Positions 36,954 through 47,170 of a DNA stretch of 64,000 nucleotides are shown piece by piece. A program made the position numbers and the translations under genes. Position 1 is the stretch's first letter. Each line of letters opens with the position of its first letter. This DNA is from Psychromonas sp. Urea-02u-13 (lineage in GTDB: Bacteria; Pseudomonadota; Gammaproteobacteria; Enterobacterales; Psychromonadaceae), in NCBI RefSeq assembly GCF_002835995.1, contig NZ_PJBZ01000039.1, forward strand, positions 124,001 to 188,000, given 5' to 3'. The notes beneath the pieces are model-generated. The model had not been told where the DNA came from and searched no databases. It saw nothing but the letters and a program-made list of their open reading frames with translations.

Positions 36954-37745
36954 TCAGGTAAGGATTATCTCGCGTACAAAGCGACTACCAAAATAAGCAA
37001 GAGTGAGCAGTGAAGAGCCCACGATGGTGATATAAACGGTTAAACGGCCACGCCATCCTTGCTTATAATGGCCCCACAGTAGTACCCCATAAATTACCCA
37101 TGCAATCATCGACAATATCGCTTTATGCGCTTTGCCCTGTGCAAACATATCTTCTAAAAAGATAAAACCTGTCAACAATGTACAACTTAATAAAATAAAG
37201 CCGATAAAAATAAACTGAAAAAGGCTTTTTTCAAGGGTCATTATTGGCGGCATATTAATTTTAGTCAGTGGTAATTTATGATTTTTTAGACGGTGATCTA
37301 AATAAGCAAGCTGTAGTGCAAATAAGCTCGCAATAGTCATGGTTGAATAAGCGAGTAGTGCAATAATAATGTGTGAACCGACTGCTGGGTGTGTTTCTAA
37401 ATGCGTGACAAAGTGGCTTGGCAAATAAGTAACAGCGATAAAATTAATAACAGTGAAACCATAAACAACGGGTAACAATACGCCGGTATTTAAACGTTTG
37501 CTGGCGGCTGTACTGAGTAACGAGATAATAAAGGTGACTAATGAGACCACATTTAAGATTTGTAAGTCTTGTCCACCAAGCATAAATACGTGCTGGTATA
37601 ACCAAGTCGCATGCGTCGACAGCGCTATCACGATAGGAATCAAAAAAGTGCTTGAAAGTGGCTTCTGGGATGAAAGTAGTTGCTTGCTAGCAACAACTGC
37701 CGCGACAAGGTAAAAAATTCCACTTATTAATGCTAAATAGTCCAT
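36954..37745 (-). CDS. ypjD: Inner membrane protein YpjD (cytochrome c assembly / CcsA-like family)
   Basis: A 263-aa protein with about eight membrane helices. The family segment HPAVGSHIIIALLAYSTMTIASLFALQLAYLD (here near 118-150) and a later helix with LLTGFIF mark the CcsA/CcmC-like fold. The precise role is unknown. As in E. coli, it lies directly upstream of and divergent from ffh, which supports the name. The intergenic distance is 138 bp. Confidence 0.88.
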   Translation of the reverse strand: MDYLALISGIFYLVAAVVASKQLLSSQKPLSSTFLIPIVIALSTHATWLYQHVFMLGGQDLQILNVVSLVTFIISLLSTAASKRLNTGVLLPVVYGFTVINFIAVTYLPSHFVTHLETHPAVGSHIIIALLAYSTMTIASLFALQLAYLDHRLKNHKLPLTKINMPPIMTLEKSLFQFIFIGFILLSCTLLTGFIFLEDMFAQGKAHKAILSMIAWVIYGVLLWGHYKQGWRGRLTVYITIVGSSLLTLAYFGSRFVREIILT

Positions 37746-37883
37746 ATCAATCCATTTTCGTATTTACTTAAGTTAGCAATTATATGCAAATTTTAGCGGA
37801 TGAGAAGTTAATACTACTTTGAAAGGCAATGTTGCGTATAATATCTACCATTCTATTTTAATTTCTAGTAACGAGAGCGAAGC

Positions 37884-39293
37884 ATGTTTGAGAATTTAAC
37901 CGACCGATTGTCGAAAACCCTAAAAACGATCAGTGGTAAAGGCCGCTTAACAGAAGACAATATCAAGGGTACGTTACGTGAAGTACGTATGGCGCTATTA
38001 GAAGCCGATGTTGCCTTACCTGTTGTTCGCGACTTTATTCAGGCGGTTAAAAAGCGTGCTGTCGGTCGTGAAGTGACCAAAACACTAAACCCAGGCCAAG
38101 CGTTTCTTAAGATCGTTCAAAGCGAACTTGAATCTGCTATGGGTGATGTTAATGAATCGCTAAACCTAGCGATGCAACCACCGGCTGTTTTATTAATGGC
38201 AGGTTTACAAGGTGCGGGTAAAACCACCTCTGTTGCTAAATTGGCCTTGTTATTAAAAAACAAAGAAAAAAAATCAGTCTTAGTCGTAAGTGCGGATATT
38301 TACCGTCCTGCTGCTATCAAGCAGTTAGAAACATTAGCAGCTGAAGTTGGCGTAGAGTTCTTCCCAAGTGATATCACGCAAAAGCCGATTGATATCGCTA
38401 ATGCGGCCATTGACCACGCTAAAAAGAAATTTATTGATGTCGTGATTGTCGATACGGCCGGTCGTTTACATGTTGATACTGACATGATGAACGAGATTAA
38501 AGATCTTCACGCTGCGATTACACCTATCGAAACACTGTTTGTTGTTGATGCAATGACAGGTCAAGATGCGGCGAATACTGCAAAGGCCTTTAATGAAGCG
38601 TTACCATTAACAGGTATTATCTTAACCAAAGCCGATGGTGATGCACGTGGTGGTGCTGCGCTTTCTATTCGTCATATCACCGGTAAGCCGATTAAATTTA
38701 TCGGTATGGGTGAGAAAATTGATGCATTAGAATCATTCCACCCTGACAGAATCGCGTCACGTATTTTAGGCATGGGTGATGTTTTAACCCTTATCGAAGA
38801 TCTTGAGCAAAAAGTAGATAAAGTAAAAGCGGATAAACTCGCTAAAAAAATCACTAAAGGTAAAGGTTTTGATTTAGAAGATTTCCGTGACCAACTTGTG
38901 CAAATGAAAGGCATGGGTGGCATGGCAGGCATGATGGACAAGCTACCTGGAATGGGTCAAGTTCCTGATGCAATGAAAGATCAAGTGAATGATAAAGCGA
39001 CTAATCAAATGGAAGCCATCATCAATTCAATGACTAAGAAAGAACGTGCAAAACCTGAAATCATTAAAGGTGGCCGTAAGCGCCGTATTGCAGCTGGCTC
39101 TGGTACTCAGATTCAAGATGTGAATAAATTGCTTAAGCAGTTCACTCAGATGCAAAAAATGATGAAGAAGATGTCTGGTAAAGGCGGTATGCGTAAAATG
39201 ATGTCTGGTATGCAAGGCATGATGGGTGGCGCTGGCGGTATGGGCGGCGCAATGGGAATGCCTCCTGGTCTAGGTGGTTTCCGTAAGAAGTAA
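37884..39293 (+). CDS. ffh: Signal recognition particle protein Ffh
   Basis: GTPase that, with 4.5S RNA, brings nascent membrane proteins to the translocon. The 469-aa protein has the N domain (1-90), the G domain with GLQGAGKTTS (about 106-115), DTAGRLHVD (about 190-198), TKADGDARGGAALS, and a methionine-rich M domain (about 325-460) with the RNA-binding RRKRIAAGSGT-like stretch (here GGRKRRIAAGSGT) and repeated GMGG/MMGG near the end. AACGAGAGCGAAGC before the ATG gives a moderate ribosome site. It is followed by a UUCG-loop terminator and then the rpsP operon. Confidence 0.98.
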   Translation: MFENLTDRLSKTLKTISGKGRLTEDNIKGTLREVRMALLEADVALPVVRDFIQAVKKRAVGREVTKTLNPGQAFLKIVQSELESAMGDVNESLNLAMQPPAVLLMAGLQGAGKTTSVAKLALLLKNKEKKSVLVVSADIYRPAAIKQLETLAAEVGVEFFPSDITQKPIDIANAAIDHAKKKFIDVVIVDTAGRLHVDTDMMNEIKDLHAAITPIETLFVVDAMTGQDAANTAKAFNEALPLTGIILTKADGDARGGAALSIRHITGKPIKFIGMGEKIDALESFHPDRIASRILGMGDVLTLIEDLEQKVDKVKADKLAKKITKGKGFDLEDFRDQLVQMKGMGGMAGMMDKLPGMGQVPDAMKDQVNDKATNQMEAIINSMTKKERAKPEIIKGGRKRRIAAGSGTQIQDVNKLLKQFTQMQKMMKKMSGKGGMRKMMSGMQGMMGGAGGMGGAMGMPPGLGGFRKK

Positions 39294-39340
39294 TTATCTA
39301 GCCATTTACGGCAATAGCAGGTAAATAATCAGTTTTAATA

Positions 39341-39370
39341 AAAAGCCAAATCTTCGGATTTGGCTTTTTT
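39341..39370 (+). terminator. ffh terminator with UUCG loop
   Basis: Stem AAAAGCCAAATC/GATTTGGCTTTT closed by a stable TTCG tetraloop and followed by T residues. Confidence 0.93.
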
Positions 39371-39527
39371 GTGCCTATAGTGTTTTTTTTGCTGTTTATT
39401 TTTTATTCGAAAATGTGATTTTGATTGTTATTTTCGTGCAAAAGAGTATGATTCGGCAGCTTTCTACAAAAGCAGGCGGTCAGCATTAGCTGGCCAATTA
39501 TACGTTTAACAATATATAGAGGACGAT

Positions 39528-39776
39528 ATGGTAACTATTCGTTTAGCTCGCGGCGGCCAAAAAAAGCGCCCATTCTACCAAGTAGTAGTAACAGATAGCC
39601 GTAACGCACGTGACGGCCGTTTCCTTGAAAAAGTTGGTTTCTTTAACCCAACAGCACAAGGTAATGCAGAAAAATTACGTTTAGACACAGATCGCATTGA
39701 CCACTGGCTTGGCCTTGGTGCACAGCTTAGTGATCGTGTAGCTAAATTAGTAAAAGACAACGCAGTAGCTGCATAA
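39528..39776 (+). CDS. rpsP: 30S ribosomal protein S16
   Basis: Small-subunit ribosomal protein, 82 aa as in E. coli. [20 protein letters not shown] and [13 protein letters not shown] are the family hallmarks. It is the first gene of the rpsP-rimM-trmD-rplS operon. AGAGGACG lies just upstream of the ATG as a ribosome site. Confidence 0.98.
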   Translation: MVTIRLARGGQKKRPFYQVVVTDSRNARDGRFLEKVGFFNPTAQGNAEKLRLDTDRIDHWLGLGAQLSDRVAKLVKDNAVAA

Positions 39777-39800
39777 TTGCAGTTAGGTGAGGAGATTCAG

Positions 39801-40328
39801 GTGAGCAACATAGCAGAGCCAATTGTAATCGGAAAATTTGGTGCCGTTCACGGCATTAAAGGCTGGTTAAAAATTCACTCCTACACCGATGATGCTGAAA
39901 GTATTTTTCAATACAAGCCATTGTTGATGAAGTATCAGGGGCGAATCCAAGACGTGAATATCACTGAATGGAAAACTCATGGTAATACCTTCGTTGCAAA
40001 AATAGATGCATTTGATGTTCGCGAAGAAGCACAAGCCCTTGTTGGTGTTGAACTTCTTGTAAACGCAGGTGAGTTTCCTGAATTGGAAAATGATTTCTAT
40101 TGGCGTGATTTGATCGGGTGTCAGGTAAATACTGACCAAGGTTATCATTTAGGTGTTGTCACCGAAATGATGGAAACAGGCTCTAAAGATGTGCTTGTGG
40201 TTAAAGCCAACTCGAATGATGCTTTTGGGCAGAAAGAGCGGTTAATTCCGTTCATTAAAGAGCAAGTCGTATCTCACGTAGATATTGCTGGCAAACTAAT
40301 TACAGTTAATTGGGAACCTGATTTCTGA
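39801..40328 (+). CDS. rimM: 16S rRNA processing protein RimM
   Basis: Ribosome maturation factor that binds S19 and helps assemble the 30S head. The 175-aa product has the N-terminal RimM domain ([22 protein letters not shown]) and a C-terminal PRC-barrel with [11 protein letters not shown] and [17 protein letters not shown] at 39801 was chosen because GAGGAG lies six bases upstream; a TTG at 39777 is in frame but directly abuts rpsP and adds unlike residues. Confidence 0.96.
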   Translation: MSNIAEPIVIGKFGAVHGIKGWLKIHSYTDDAESIFQYKPLLMKYQGRIQDVNITEWKTHGNTFVAKIDAFDVREEAQALVGVELLVNAGEFPELENDFYWRDLIGCQVNTDQGYHLGVVTEMMETGSKDVLVVKANSNDAFGQKERLIPFIKEQVVSHVDIAGKLITVNWEPDF

Positions 40329-40347
40329 TTACCCTAGGAGAAAAGCG

Positions 40348-41088
40348 ATGTGGATTGGGGTTGTAAGCCTCTTCCCGGACATGTTTCGGGCCATTAGCGA
40401 GAACGGGGTAACAGGTCGAGCGATTAAAAATAATCTGCTTTCAATCCAAAGTTGGAATCCTCGTGATTTCACTGCGGATAAACATAGAACGGTCGATGAT
40501 CGTCCCTATGGCGGTGGTCCTGGTATGTTGATGATGGTGCAACCTTTACGGGATGCTATCAACGCAGCAAAACAGGCAGCTAAAGAAGCAGGGCACGAGG
40601 CAAAGGTAATTTATCTTTCTCCTCAAGGCAGACGTTTAGACCATGCAGGCGCACAGCAATTAGCATCAGAGTCACAAGCTTTGATTTTAGTAGCAGGGCG
40701 TTATGAAGGCATAGACGAACGCATAATTGAAAGCTTAGTCGACGAAGAGTGGTCGGTAGGTGATTATGTGTTAAGTGGCGGTGAGCTACCAGCCATGATT
40801 TTAATTGATGCTATGGTGCGTTTCGTACCCGGTGTTTTAGGTCATGTGTTATCAGCTGAGCAAGACTCCTTCGCGGATGGATTGCTTGATTGTCCTCACT
40901 ACACGCGCCCAGAGGTATTAGATGGAGAGTCTGTACCGAGTGTATTATTAAGTGGTGATCATGAAAAGATTCGTCTTTGGCGACTTGAACAATCATTACT
41001 GCGCACGAAACAAAGAAGACCCGATTTATTAAATGATCTAGCTCTGACTGACGAGCAAGCAAAACTGCTTGCTGCTCTGGAAAAGTGA
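40348..41088 (+). CDS. trmD: tRNA (guanine37-N1)-methyltransferase TrmD
   Basis: Methylates N1 of G37 in tRNA, preventing frameshifts. The 246-aa product is slightly shorter than E. coli TrmD (255 aa). Family motifs are [23 protein letters not shown], the knot region [23 protein letters not shown] and [25 protein letters not shown] precedes the ATG. Third gene of the rpsP operon. Confidence 0.97.
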   Translation: MWIGVVSLFPDMFRAISENGVTGRAIKNNLLSIQSWNPRDFTADKHRTVDDRPYGGGPGMLMMVQPLRDAINAAKQAAKEAGHEAKVIYLSPQGRRLDHAGAQQLASESQALILVAGRYEGIDERIIESLVDEEWSVGDYVLSGGELPAMILIDAMVRFVPGVLGHVLSAEQDSFADGLLDCPHYTRPEVLDGESVPSVLLSGDHEKIRLWRLEQSLLRTKQRRPDLLNDLALTDEQAKLLAALEK

Positions 41089-41139
41089 CTCCCACTGACC
41101 AGCGATGTTATTAGCTAACTAGATATAAAAGGTATTAAA

Positions 41140-41496
41140 ATGAGCAATATTATACAAGCAATTAACGATGAACAGTTACGTACAGATATCCCAGCGTTCG
41201 CGCAAGGTGATACTGTTATTGTACGTGTTCGCGTAAAAGAAGGTGAAAAAGAGCGTCTTCAAGCATTTGAAGGTGTTGTTATCGCTAAGCGTAACCGTGG
41301 TTTACACTCAAACTTCACTGTTCGTAAAATGTCGAATGCTGAAGGTGTTGAGCGTGTATTCCAAACACATAGCCCACTTGTAGGAAGCGTTGAAGTTAAA
41401 CGTCGTGGTGTGGTTCGCCAAGCTAAACTTTACTACTTACGTGAACTTACTGGTAAGGCTGCTCGTATTAAAGAGAAGCTTGGTAAAAAGAAATAG
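41140..41496 (+). CDS. rplS: 50S ribosomal protein L19
   Basis: Large-subunit ribosomal protein at the 30S-50S interface. The 118-aa length is standard. [37 protein letters not shown] is split here as [18 protein letters not shown] and [32 protein letters not shown] follows. Last gene of the operon, ended by a strong terminator. Confidence 0.98.
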   Translation: MSNIIQAINDEQLRTDIPAFAQGDTVIVRVRVKEGEKERLQAFEGVVIAKRNRGLHSNFTVRKMSNAEGVERVFQTHSPLVGSVEVKRRGVVRQAKLYYLRELTGKAARIKEKLGKKK

Positions 41497-41542
41497 TCTT
41501 TTTATCTAATTGTAAGTAATACCAACTCAGTTGGTATGATAG

Positions 41543-41567
41543 AGCACTCTTCGGAGTGCTTTTTTTT
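41543..41567 (+). terminator. rpsP operon terminator with UUCG loop
   Basis: Stem AGCACTC/GAGTGCT with a TTCG loop and eight T residues. Confidence 0.93.
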
Positions 41568-41588
41568 GCTTAATTTTTGGAGTTAACA

Positions 41589-41957
41589 GTGCAGTATATA
41601 AAACGTTATCTATTAATCTGTATTGCCTTTATTTGTATTTTATTAGGTGTGATTGGCATCGTACTGCCTTTATTACCCACTACTCCTTTCTTTATATTAG
41701 CGCTGGCGTGTTTTGCGCGTAGTTCTAAGCGCTTTCACGATATATTATTAACAACCCCTTATATTGGCCCTTTACTCGCTGATTGGGAGTCTGATAAGAG
41801 AATAGAGAAAAAACGAAAAAAGCAGATCATATTATTGGTCGTTGGAAGTTTTGCTATTTCCGTTTTTGTCTTAGGGGATCGAATGTATTTACAGTTAATG
41901 TTAATCGCTATTATGTTTGTTTTATTATTCTTTATTAATCGAATTGATGAGAAATAA
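41589..41957 (+). CDS. DUF454 (YbaN-like) inner membrane protein
   Basis: A 122-aa small membrane protein. The DUF454 signature is clear: LGVIGIVLPLLPTTPFFILA followed by CFARSSKRFH and a GPLLADWE segment. Three helices are likely (about 8-38, 72-90 and 95-115). Function is unknown. GTG at 41589 was chosen since GGAG stands six bases before it; a TTG at 41577 is in frame but overlaps that site. Its 3' end overlaps the convergent kinase gene by 23 bp, which is unusual for unrelated genes. Confidence 0.85.
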   Translation: MQYIKRYLLICIAFICILLGVIGIVLPLLPTTPFFILALACFARSSKRFHDILLTTPYIGPLLADWESDKRIEKKRKKQIILLVVGSFAISVFVLGDRMYLQLMLIAIMFVLLFFINRIDEK

Positions 41958-43863
41958 GCGCAGAACGTTCATTTTCAATATACGCATTAAACACCGGTAG
42001 GGTGATGATAAAACGGGTAAATTCATTTATTTTCGATTCAACCTCAATGCTTCCTGCGTGCCGCTTTATAATTTGTGAGCAAATAGTTAAACCAATGCCT
42101 AAGCCAAAGTTACCTTCACGTTTACTGGTGTAATTAAGCTCAAATATCTTCTCTAAGACGTTTTTTGTCATACCTTCTCCATTATCCTCAATGATCACTT
42201 GCACCTTAGGTGAGTGTTCATAGGGTAAATAAACGGTCGATATAGTTAACTTGCCTTGGCCCTTCGTTGCATCAATGGCATTGGCGATGATATTTGTCCA
42301 AACCTGTTCAAGTTCGATGGGGTGGCACTCTATCTGTGGCAGTTGTTGGTATTCTTTAATCACTTGGTAATTTTTAAGCTTATTTTCAAAAATAACCAGT
42401 GTCTCTTCTAAGCCCTCATGAATATTAGTCGCGCTGAAAGTCGCACTATCTTGCCCAGCATAATGTTTTAGGCTTTTGACTAAGTTCGCAATACGAGTTG
42501 CGCATACATTACTATTGCGCAAAATAGTGCCAGCCTGATGATATTGACTTAACAGGGTAACTGTCTGCGAAAAGTCGTGACCTATTTGTAATGGAATATC
42601 CTCTTTATCAAGTTGCATATTAACCAATTTTTTGGCGATATTTTTGTCACCGACTAAGGGTAATAAGTGTTTAATGCGGTTTCTTGCCTCAGAGGTTGAT
42701 ATTGGCGTAACAGTTAATCCTCGTTGTAAGGTTTGTTGCGCCAGCTGAGAAAATTCACTTTTATTATCATGCCCGAGCAAAGTTGTTATTAAACTAATAA
42801 GCGTATCTGAGCCACGTAGAATAGCTGCAACTGGGTTATTGAGTTCATGTGCGACTCCTGCGACAAGTTGCCCTAAAACCGCCATTTTTTCACTCTCAAT
42901 TAGATGTTGATGGGCTACATCTAATGACTTTAAGGTATCTTGTAGCGCAAGCTCTGTCGATATACTGTGCTGTAAGCGACGATTGAAATTACGTAATAAT
43001 AGGTTGGTAAATGGCGCTAACAAAGCGCTGTGTGAGTGCATTATTTGCGAGAAAATCGCATTATCAACTTTTAAAACCTCGGTATCTACCAGCGCGATGC
43101 CAGTACTGAATGCCACTTCTTCGGTTAAAAAGGACATTCCTCCTACCATACTACCTGCTTGCATTATGGTGATGTCTTGCGTTTCTCCCTGTGCATTGCG
43201 TTTTTTAAGCAGAACTTCTCCTTTGGTAATAAACCATAAAAAACGATTTTTTTGCCCTTCTCGAGTGAGAATATGATTCGCATGATAACGACGACGTACA
43301 TTATGTTCGTCATTGTTTTCTAGTATTTTATACAAAGATTGAATAACCAAATTAGAAAGTTCTGTATCGCTATAAAGTGAATAATCAAGAAACCTGTCCT
43401 GAAATCCAGTGGGCTTGAGTAATCTTGTTTCGTTGAAGGGGGCTGATTGAGCGTGTTCTGCTAATGGTTTTTGTTGATGATGGGTAATTCGATAGTTACT
43501 CATTTGTGTTTCTATTAACTGTGTTAGTGACTTTTTTTGATAGGGTAGGGGGAAGAAATAATCAATGTTACCTTGGTTAATACAGTTCATTAATTGTTGC
43601 GTGCTAGGGTCCTGTGCGTAAACTATTTTTCGAATGATTTGGCATTGAGAATGTGTAAATAAAGACAGCGCATCACCATCAGATAAATATTGAGCGCATA
43701 AGATAAGTGCAAAAGTATCACTATTTTGTACGATAAGTTGACGTGCTTCATAGAGCGTTGTTGCTTCAACAAGCTGCAGTGTTGCGCTTAAGGGAAGCAG
43801 ATCTTGCTTGATTTGTGCAAGACGCTGTAAATCACTGTCCACGCATAACATGGTTAGCATCAT
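41935..43863 (-). CDS. Histidine kinase with N-terminal pseudo-receiver and cyclic-nucleotide-binding domain
   Basis: A 642-aa cytoplasmic kinase. Residues 1-120 have a receiver-like fold (LCVDSDLQRLAQIKQ), but the phospho-acceptor position reads LILCAQYLSDG with no aspartate, so it is likely a pseudo-receiver. A cNMP-binding-type domain follows (about 175-300: REGQKNRFLWFITKGEVLL, GSMVGGMSFLTEEVAFSTG). The kinase core has VAGVAHELNNPVAAIL (histidine near 340), the N box IIANAIDA, IEDNGEGM and NFGLGIGLTIC. The ligand is unproven; the domain lacks an obvious CRP-like arginine-serine pair. It is monocistronic, with hldE divergent. Confidence 0.88.
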   Translation of the reverse strand: MMLTMLCVDSDLQRLAQIKQDLLPLSATLQLVEATTLYEARQLIVQNSDTFALILCAQYLSDGDALSLFTHSQCQIIRKIVYAQDPSTQQLMNCINQGNIDYFFPLPYQKKSLTQLIETQMSNYRITHHQQKPLAEHAQSAPFNETRLLKPTGFQDRFLDYSLYSDTELSNLVIQSLYKILENNDEHNVRRRYHANHILTREGQKNRFLWFITKGEVLLKKRNAQGETQDITIMQAGSMVGGMSFLTEEVAFSTGIALVDTEVLKVDNAIFSQIMHSHSALLAPFTNLLLRNFNRRLQHSISTELALQDTLKSLDVAHQHLIESEKMAVLGQLVAGVAHELNNPVAAILRGSDTLISLITTLLGHDNKSEFSQLAQQTLQRGLTVTPISTSEARNRIKHLLPLVGDKNIAKKLVNMQLDKEDIPLQIGHDFSQTVTLLSQYHQAGTILRNSNVCATRIANLVKSLKHYAGQDSATFSATNIHEGLEETLVIFENKLKNYQVIKEYQQLPQIECHPIELEQVWTNIIANAIDATKGQGKLTISTVYLPYEHSPKVQVIIEDNGEGMTKNVLEKIFELNYTSKREGNFGLGIGLTICSQIIKRHAGSIEVESKINEFTRFIITLPVFNAYIENERSALISHQFD

Positions 43864-44021
43864 TCATACTCCAATAGGCAGAAAAGTGAGTATAGCAAGT
43901 CGCTATTTTGTGTAACCTCTTGTCTTCATTTCTTATGATTTTTATCAATGAGGTGCATCGTTAAATAATAAAAATGTGATAACCTTAGCAGTCAGCAATA
44001 TTTAACAATAAAAGAGATAAT

Positions 44022-45452
44022 ATGAAAACAACATTACCTGAATATGAAAAAGCACAAGTATTAGTTATTGGCGATGTTATGTTAGATCGGTACTGGCATG
44101 GTCCAACGGGACGTATCTCTCCAGAAGCCCCGGTGCCTATTGTTAAAGTTGAACAAATTGAAGATCGCCCTGGTGGCGCAGCCAATGTTGCTTTAAATGT
44201 TGCTGCTTTAGGTGCTAAAGCGCATTTAATTGGCTTAGTGGGTAATGATGAACCTGCACGCACGTTAGCAAAAGGCCTTGAATCGGTACATGTAACGACT
44301 GATTTTGTTGTTGTAGAAGATTTTCCAACAATCACTAAATTACGTGTGTTAAGTCGTCATCAACAGCTTTTACGTTTGGACTTTGAAGAAAGCTTCCATG
44401 ATGTTGATAGCGCCCCTATTCTAGAAAAAATGCAAGCAGGTTTGGTCACTGAAAACAGCGTTGTTATTCTTTCTGATTATAATAAAGGCTCGCTTTCTGA
44501 TGTACAGAAAATGATTCAGCTAGCTAAAAAACAAAATGTGAAAGTATTAATTGATCCAAAAGGATCTGACTTTGAAAAATATCGTGGTGCAACATTGTTA
44601 ACACCAAATCTTTCAGAGTTCGAAGCGGTTGTTGGCCATTGTAAGACAGATCAGCAATTGGTTGAGCGTGCTTTAAAGCTAGTTAAAAAGTTTGATCTAC
44701 AAGCTATATTAGTAACACGTAGCGAGCACGGTATGACATTAGTACGTGAAGGCGCTGAAGCTTTTCACTTACCGACTCAAGCACAAGAAGTTTATGATGT
44801 AACGGGCGCCGGAGACACTGTGATCTCTGTGTTAGCAACCTCATTGGCTGCTGGCAGTTCTTTTGAAGATGCCTGTACGTTAGCAAACGCTGCCGCTGGT
44901 GTTGTTGTTGGAAAAATTGGTACTTCAACGGTTAATACCATTGAACTGGCTAATGCAGTTTATAGCCAACAAGAGATTGGTTTTGGTGCGTTAACTGAAG
45001 AGCAGTTAAAAGTAGCAGTGCAGCTAGCACAGCATCGTGGTGAAAAAGTGGTGATGACTAATGGCTGTTTTGATATTTTGCATGCTGGACATGTTTCATA
45101 CCTTAATACTGCGCGTGAACAGGGTGAACGTTTAATTGTTGCCGTAAATAGTGATGCTTCAGTACGTGGCTTAAAAGGCGCTGGTCGCCCTGTAAATCCT
45201 GTTGATCGCCGCATGGCGGTACTTGCTGGATTAGGCGCAGTTGATTGGGTGATTGAGTTTACTGAAGATACCCCTCAGCGCTTAATCGCTAATATTTTAC
45301 CTGATATGTTAGTAAAAGGTGGCGATTACAAAGTTGAAGAGATTGCCGGTGGCGCCGAAGTTATCGCGAATGGTGGTGAAGTACGTGTTCTTCAGTTTGA
45401 AGAAGGCTGCTCTACAACTGAAATTATTAAAACGATTCGTAACGAACATTAA
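44022..45452 (+). CDS. hldE: Bifunctional heptose-7-phosphate kinase / heptose-1-phosphate adenylyltransferase
   Basis: Makes ADP-heptose for the lipopolysaccharide inner core. The 476-aa protein has a ribokinase-type N-terminal half ([26 protein letters not shown] and the catalytic [11 protein letters not shown], near 260-270) and a nucleotidyltransferase C-terminal half ([16 protein letters not shown] with the HxGH site, near 345-360). The length matches E. coli HldE (477 aa). No other lipopolysaccharide gene is adjacent. Confidence 0.97.
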   Translation: MKTTLPEYEKAQVLVIGDVMLDRYWHGPTGRISPEAPVPIVKVEQIEDRPGGAANVALNVAALGAKAHLIGLVGNDEPARTLAKGLESVHVTTDFVVVEDFPTITKLRVLSRHQQLLRLDFEESFHDVDSAPILEKMQAGLVTENSVVILSDYNKGSLSDVQKMIQLAKKQNVKVLIDPKGSDFEKYRGATLLTPNLSEFEAVVGHCKTDQQLVERALKLVKKFDLQAILVTRSEHGMTLVREGAEAFHLPTQAQEVYDVTGAGDTVISVLATSLAAGSSFEDACTLANAAAGVVVGKIGTSTVNTIELANAVYSQQEIGFGALTEEQLKVAVQLAQHRGEKVVMTNGCFDILHAGHVSYLNTAREQGERLIVAVNSDASVRGLKGAGRPVNPVDRRMAVLAGLGAVDWVIEFTEDTPQRLIANILPDMLVKGGDYKVEEIAGGAEVIANGGEVRVLQFEEGCSTTEIIKTIRNEH

Positions 45453-45482
45453 TCATTGAATCTGAGTTAAGTAGACGTGAAA

Positions 45483-45508
45483 AAGGGGCGATAATTTGCC
45501 CCTTATTT
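45483..45508 (+). terminator. hldE terminator
   Basis: Stem AAGGGGC/GCCCCTT with an 8-base loop, followed by ATTTTATG, lies 31 bp after the stop codon. Confidence 0.7.
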
Positions 45509-45526
45509 TATGCTGTTAATTAATGA

Positions 45527-46921
45527 CTAACAGTTAGAAACAAAGCTCCAAACCTGCCATTGACCACTGTTTGTTGAAGGGGATTGACCTTTCGTCCACC
45601 AGTTCGCACGATAAGTTTTTCCATCGATAGTGCTTGTATCACCCGTGTTGTACATTTTTCCTGAATCCCACGCGCCATTACAAGAACCTGTTGGTGGAAC
45701 AGTCACTGTTGTTGGTGTTGTACTGTAACTTGCAGTCAGTTGTACGTTAGCAAAATCAGCATAACCCTGAAGCATTATATGATAAGTGCCCATTGCATTT
45801 TCAATTGGGCAACTTTCACTATTCCCATCTTTATAAGGACGACAATCATAGCTAGTTGCTGATGGTTTACTGCCTTTCTTCACGTAGAGATCTGCATCAC
45901 CACTACCACCTTGAATGTTTACCGTTAAGCGGCTGCTTGCTGGTACTTTGATGGTGTAGAAAACTTGTTCTGCTTTGCTACCTTTGCTTGAAACTGTTTT
46001 GCCATTGACTAAAACATCATCAATCGGATCTGGTTTTGGTGGTGTTGTACCAGTGGGTGTGCCGTAAACCTGTTGCAGTGCTGTAATATCAAGGTCAGTC
46101 AGTTTTGAACGTTGACCAAGTGCTGAACTTGGAACACTAGGGTTGTTCGAGGTGATGGTTGCTTGGCCATTAATACTGAATGCACGAGAGCTATAATGCA
46201 TGATAGATTTAACATCGTAAGGACCGACAGAGGCAGTTACGCTTGCGCCTTTATTGAAGTTACTTTCCTTGCCCTCCTCGATATTTTTCCAATGAATATT
46301 CACATGCTGATCGCGATCGGCGCGTGATTGTTCATGATAAAAACCTAATGCATGTAAAAACTCATGAGCAACAATACCTGTTGTGCCACAACCTGGACCG
46401 ATTGAAACAGGCTGTTTTGAACCTATACGACCGACGTGTGAATAACAGCCATCACCACGTATAATTTCAATGTAACCCACTTCGCTACTGCGCTCTACGA
46501 ACGTTACTTTTGCTGCTTTTTCAAGCCATTTCATGGCATTTAAAATGGTCGTTCTATCGTTGCTTGGTACATTAGATTTGAATGTGTAAGGTACGACACC
46601 ATTTGGCCAAGTCGTTTTACCACCCCATGATGCTTTTGCTGAAAAGTCATCATTAGAAAAATCACTAATGACAAAAGAAGGTACACCTTCTGTTTGCATC
46701 TCTTGGTGATCACCAAGAATAATATCACCCTCATAAACAGCGACTTCCTGGCCGTCTAATGACTTTAATTGGTAATCAACTAATTCGTTCTCGCCTAATA
46801 CCGTTGCTTGCTCCGTGCTTACGCTTTGGTATTGAGTATTAATTTACTCTTCTGTTGTTGCATTTACAGCAAACGGTAATAAACCGAGTGCTAACACTAT
46901 TTTATTTAATTTGTATTTCAT
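45527..46921 (-). pseudogene. Secreted astacin-type metalloprotease with internal stop codon after the signal peptide
   Basis: From ATG at 46921 (AAGGA six bases upstream) the frame encodes a signal peptide (MKYKLNKIVLALGLLPFAVNA), then meets TAA at 46844-46846 (codon 26). The same frame continues open to 45527, so the intact gene would encode 464 aa. The rest has an astacin catalytic domain with zinc site HEFLHALGFYHE followed by SRADRD, and the Met-turn SIMHYSS; a prepeptidase C-terminal (PPC) domain (GSGDADLYVKKGS, about 315-395); and a C-terminal CBM5/12-like chitin-binding domain (WDSGKMYNTGDT, about 415-464). A Met at 46699 could restart translation, but without a secretion signal. Most likely inactive or dependent on readthrough. 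Confidence 0.85.
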
Positions 46922-47108
46922 ATCTTATCCTTAAGAGATTTAATTGTAACTTCCATTGTCAATTAATCGTAACTGACAAGTGATTCTCTCAGGTGATTGA
47001 AAATTAAAAGTTGAAGTAGATCAAAAAAATAGCCGTAAATTCAATATGTTTTAATATATTTTTAACAAAATAGTAACAACAATGAGGTAGATAAAAAATA
47101 GACAAAAA

Positions 47109-47140
47109 AATAGCTAACACCAAAAAAGGAGTTAGCTATT
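47109..47140 (-). terminator. tolC terminator
   Basis: Stem AATAGCTAAC/GTTAGCTATT with a 12-base loop, followed on the minus strand by a T run, 31 bp past the tolC stop codon. Confidence 0.85.
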
Positions 47141-47170
47141 GATTTTAACTTTAAAGATTAAGTTAGTTTT

